Origin: Candidatus Heimdallarchaeota archaeon
GTDB lineage: Archaea; Asgardarchaeota; Heimdallarchaeia; Heimdallarchaeales; Heimdallarchaeaceae
Direction of reading: 5' to 3'
Length of the DNA stretch: 32,606 nucleotides
Assembly: GCA_030607575.1 (NCBI GenBank)
Contig: JAUWJS010000011.1
Coordinates: 1-32,606, forward strand
In this document: positions 29,309 through 32,606 of the stretch, piece by piece
Position numbering within the stretch: the first letter of the stretch is position 1
Layout: the number at the start of each line of letters is the position of its first letter
Notes under the pieces: model-generated
Seen by the model: the letters and a program-made list of their open reading frames with translations, nothing else
What the model was told of the DNA's origin: nothing
Databases searched by the model: none
Position numbers and translations under genes: made by a program

Positions 29309-30730
29309 ATGAAAACTAGGCTAGAGAACTTCTTTAACGCCAAATCATTTTGTGTTGTGGGTGCTTCAACTACTTCCAATAAACCTGGGAATGTAGTAGC
29401 ATATAATTTTGTACATTTTTTTCCTGGAAAAACATATCTTGTTAACCCAAAAGGTGGAGAACTATATAATAACAAATTATACAAATCAGTTTTAGAGATA
29501 GATGATTCTATTGATGCTGCATGCGTTATCGTTCCAGCTCGATATGTTCCTTTAGCATTACAAGAATGTGGAAAAAAAGGTATAAAGAACATAATTGTTA
29601 CAACTGGTGGTTTTAGCGAAATTGGGGAAGAAGGAATCAAACTTCAACAACAAATGTTCGATGTTATGAGGGAGTTTGAACTTAATGTTATTGGACCAAA
29701 TTGCTTGGGTTTATACTCACCAGCTCTTGGTTATGATACAATGTTTTTACCAGGTAGTAAATTAAAAAGACCATCTAATGGACCTGTATCAATATTCACT
29801 CAAAGTGGAGCTTTTGGAGCTGCTTTCATTGATCAGCTCTCTCGTTTAGGTTCTGGTAAATGGGTTTCCAAATTTATTTCTTATGGAAATGCAAGCGACA
29901 TTAACGAAACTGATTCTTTAGAATTTGTTGGACAAGACCCTGATACAAAAATGATTCTAATCTATCTAGAAGACTTCAAAAATGGTAGAGAATTCATGCA
30001 AAAAGCAAGAGAAATTTCTCTAAAAAAACCTATTATGGGAATTAAAGCAAATCGTACTGAAACTGGTGCAAAAGCTGGAGCATCACATACTGCCGCATTA
30101 TCAGTTAATGATATAATAGTTGATGACTTACTATCTGACGCTGGTATAATCCGAGTAATAACATGGGACCAATTAGAAGATTGTGTTTTAGTATTTGGAA
30201 CTCAACCTTTACCATTAGGAGATAAAGTGGCAATTGTGACAGATGGTGGTGGGGCTGGAGTAATGGCATCAGATATGGTTTCTGATTGTGGTCTTACACT
30301 TGCTAAGCTTTCAGCTGAAGTACAGAAGAAACTTGATGACACTTTTCCATCATTTTATTCAACTGGAAATCCAATTGATATAACTGGCAGTGCAACAGCG
30401 GCAGATTATCGAATTGCTTTAGAAGCTGTTTATGATGATCCAAATGTAGATTCAATTGTTAACATCTGTATTCCGGTTATACCTGATTTAGATATAGAAG
30501 AGTATATCAAAATTACAAAAGAATTAGCTAAGAGAAAAGAAAAACCCTTTGTAACAGCTTTAGTTGGAGGTGAAGAAGCAGATTATGCAACTGTAGAATT
30601 ATTAAAGGATGATTTACCTGCATTTGAAAGTCCTGGTAGAGCTGTCAGAGCTTTAGGTATGCTTACTGAATATACTAAATATCTTCAAAAACATGGTGTG
30701 GATCCAAGATCTATCAAAATGGAGGACTAA
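29309..30730 (+). CDS. ADP-forming acyl/acetyl-CoA synthetase alpha subunit
   Basis: FFNAKSFCVVGASTTSNKPGNVVAYN, GPNCLGLYSP, IFTQSGAFGAAF, KANRTETGAKAGASHTAALS (catalytic His region), DGGGAGVMASD, NPIDITGSA. Confidence 0.95.
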   Translation: MKTRLENFFNAKSFCVVGASTTSNKPGNVVAYNFVHFFPGKTYLVNPKGGELYNNKLYKSVLEIDDSIDAACVIVPARYVPLALQECGKKGIKNIIVTTGGFSEIGEEGIKLQQQMFDVMREFELNVIGPNCLGLYSPALGYDTMFLPGSKLKRPSNGPVSIFTQSGAFGAAFIDQLSRLGSGKWVSKFISYGNASDINETDSLEFVGQDPDTKMILIYLEDFKNGREFMQKAREISLKKPIMGIKANRTETGAKAGASHTAALSVNDIIVDDLLSDAGIIRVITWDQLEDCVLVFGTQPLPLGDKVAIVTDGGGAGVMASDMVSDCGLTLAKLSAEVQKKLDDTFPSFYSTGNPIDITGSATAADYRIALEAVYDDPNVDSIVNICIPVIPDLDIEEYIKITKELAKRKEKPFVTALVGGEEADYATVELLKDDLPAFESPGRAVRALGMLTEYTKYLQKHGVDPRSIKMED

Positions 30731-30732
30731 AA

Positions 30733-31419
30733 ATGAGTGGAATAAAAGAAATACTTACAGTGATTCAATCAGAACAGAGGAAAGCTGTTCTAGAACATGA
30801 AGCAAAAATGATTTTGAGAAAAATGGAAATAATTGTTCCTCCTTCTGCTCTAGTGAAAACAAAAGAAGAAGCTATAGAAGCAGCCAGCAAATTTGGATAT
30901 CCTGTAGTTATGAAATTGATGTCGGTTGAAGTTATACACAAAACAGACTATGGTGCAGTTGTAATAAATCTACAATCAGAAGAAGAAGTAAAATCAACAT
31001 TTGATGATTTTATGAATAGATTCTCAAGTGTGGATGTTGCAGGTGTTCTTATTGAAAAAATGGTTGGTAAAGGCCTTGAATTGATTATAGGAACAAATAC
31101 TGATCCAACTTTTGGTCCTGTCATTCTATTTGGTGTAGGGGGTGTCATGGTTGAAGCAATCAAAGATGTGGTTTTTCGTTTGTGTCCAACAACTCAACCT
31201 CAAGCATTACAAGCTATTGAAGAAATCAAAGCAAGGGTTTTGTTAGAAGGTTTTAGAGGAATGCCAAAGGTGAATAAAAAAGAACTTTCTAATTTGATTG
31301 TAAAAATTTCAGAATTAGCATGGGAATATAAGGAGTATATTGCAGAAATGGATATTAATCCAATAATTGCAAATGAGGATGGTTTATTCCCTGTAGATGC
31401 AAGAATAATTCTGAAGTAA
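30733..31419 (+). CDS. ADP-forming acyl/acetyl-CoA synthetase beta subunit (ATP-grasp)
   Basis: GYPVVMKLMSVEVIHKTDYGAVVINL, GTNTDPTFGPVILFGVGGVMVEAIKDVVFRL, GFRGMPKVN, MDINPIIANEDG; ggagg SD within the end of the alpha gene; translationally linked to alpha. Confidence 0.94.
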   Translation: MSGIKEILTVIQSEQRKAVLEHEAKMILRKMEIIVPPSALVKTKEEAIEAASKFGYPVVMKLMSVEVIHKTDYGAVVINLQSEEEVKSTFDDFMNRFSSVDVAGVLIEKMVGKGLELIIGTNTDPTFGPVILFGVGGVMVEAIKDVVFRLCPTTQPQALQAIEEIKARVLLEGFRGMPKVNKKELSNLIVKISELAWEYKEYIAEMDINPIIANEDGLFPVDARIILK

Positions 31420-31463
31420 TTCTCTTCTTCTTTTCTTAAGTAAGTGAAAGTAAATGCGAAGAG

Positions 31464-32606
31464 CTAAATTTCTTCAAAATACTCTTCTAGTTCCACTTCC
31501 TCTTCTTGTTCATCAGCGGAGAACCTTATATCCAAAGAAGAAATGGTCTCTTTCAGTGTTTCAAGTACTTTTGCATCATCTTCATAGTGTTGGGTGTCGA
31601 TGATTCTTTTATAAATTTCTTCAGGAAGATCATCAAAATATCTAATACCATAAGCTATGGCGTCTCTAACTCTGGGATCAGAATCACTTTCAAGAATTTT
31701 AATTACTCTTTCCATAGTTTCTTTATCATTTAGATAAAGTATGCACAAAGCACCTGTTGCTCTTTCTAATGGAAAGCTACTTGTTAGCATCGATACAAGA
31801 TTCTGAGAGGTTTGAGCTTTTTCTCCTCGTTTTGTTAAAATCAGAGCCAACCAAGTTTTTAGGTATGGTGGGGACTTGTAAAATTTTTCATCTAAAGAAG
31901 AAATATCTAAATCTCTCCTGAGGAGTAGCTCTTTGAGTGCTGTATCTTTATTATCGCCAGCTAAAGAGAGTAACAAAGTACCTAGTTTATCTTTTCTAAA
32001 AATAGCTATCAAAACTAATGGAACATAGAAAAGAGCAACTAAAGGATACACACCTACTTTATTGTAGACTAGACTATTAACTGCATAGAAGAAGTAAATA
32101 ATACTTCCTAGCAAACCAGCAATTCTTAACGGATATGTGAAACTAAAATTTCTTCTTATAATTGGATTCTTAACCCAGAAATAACTTAGTGAAAAAGCAA
32201 TGAACCCAATAGAAATCGGAACAGCGAGATATAGAAAAATTATTGTACCAATAGCTGTTTGTGCGGTTACTGCGGTTGAAATATACATTATACCAAAATA
32301 TAGAGCAAGTGGGATAGTAGTTCCTAAAATTATGGAAGTCCATCTTCTTCTAACTGATTTTTCTTCAAGGAAGTTAGTTTGTTTTTTAAGTGTAGGAATG
32401 ACAGATTCACTCATTTGGAGAGTTGCTTTAGTCATTGTTGTCAACAAACCTGTGAAGCTTTGTTTTCCATATTTTTTCGTAATAAGTGAATTAACTAACC
32501 CAACTAGCACGATGAAAATAATAAGTGAAAAAAATATCCCCAAGTAAGTAAACACAAACTGCAGAATAACTTCAATTACAAGAATTACAAAAAAGAATAC
32601 TACTAA
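31464..32606 (-). CDS. Membrane protein with C-terminal HEAT-repeat-like region, unknown function; likely 5'-truncated by window edge
   Basis: Hydrophobic helices then LESDSDPRVRDAIAYGIRYFDDLPEEI. The listed ORF starts at GTG 32555, but the frame stays open upstream to 32606 (LVVFFFVILVIEVILQF), so the true start may lie outside the window. Confidence 0.75.
   Translation of the reverse strand, partial: LVVFFFVILVIEVILQFVFTYLGIFFSLIIFIVLVGLVNSLITKKYGKQSFTGLLTTMTKATLQMSESVIPTLKKQTNFLEEKSVRRRWTSIILGTTIPLALYFGIMYISTAVTAQTAIGTIIFLYLAVPISIGFIAFSLSYFWVKNPIIRRNFSFTYPLRIAGLLGSIIYFFYAVNSLVYNKVGVYPLVALFYVPLVLIAIFRKDKLGTLLLSLAGDNKDTALKELLLRRDLDISSLDEKFYKSPPYLKTWLALILTKRGEKAQTSQNLVSMLTSSFPLERATGALCILYLNDKETMERVIKILESDSDPRVRDAIAYGIRYFDDLPEEIYKRIIDTQHYEDDAKVLETLKETISSLDIRFSADEQEEEVELEEYFEEI

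Noticed and set aside
29275-29640. 121-aa minus-strand ORF
   Set aside because: Antisense to the well-supported ACD alpha gene; no recognisable domain.
32200-32547. 115-aa plus-strand ORF
   Set aside because: Antisense to the HEAT-repeat membrane protein; no recognisable signature.

Overview
This AT-rich window is densely coding and reads as archaeal chromosome. The evidence is a set of archaeal-type genes (RtcB/archease, ADP-forming acyl-CoA synthetase subunits, protein disulfide oxidoreductase, stand-alone AlaX-like editing protein), GGTGA-type Shine-Dalgarno sites, and TATA-like boxes about 25-35 nt upstream of starts. An Asgard-type lineage is plausible but cannot be shown from this window. 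Gene content is mainly amino-acid catabolism and housekeeping: glycine cleavage genes (gcvPA partial, gcvH, gcvT), a tyrosine phenol-lyase-like enzyme, urocanate hydratase, a ureohydrolase, an ADP-forming acyl-CoA synthetase alpha/beta pair plus an orphan beta subunit, a flavin disulfide reductase-family protein, a parvulin, a two-domain glutaredoxin-like protein, PurB, an NfuA-like protein and an ITPase/XTPase. There are also several secreted or membrane proteins (caspase/legumain-like peptidase, metallophosphoesterase, membrane protein with a repeat-rich tail). I saw no CRISPR array, rRNA, tRNA, transposase, phage module or obvious defence system. The points most worth a second look are: the archaeal TPL with tyrosine-type specificity residues; the orphan ACD beta subunit; a metallo-beta-lactamase-fold protein with an altered HxHxDH motif; a leaderless microprotein with a Pro-rich 6-aa repeat upstream of a circularly permuted GTPase; a secreted clan-CD peptidase; an expandable 24-bp in-frame repeat; and several inverted repeats in promoter regions. 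None of these amounts to a clearly new multi-gene system.
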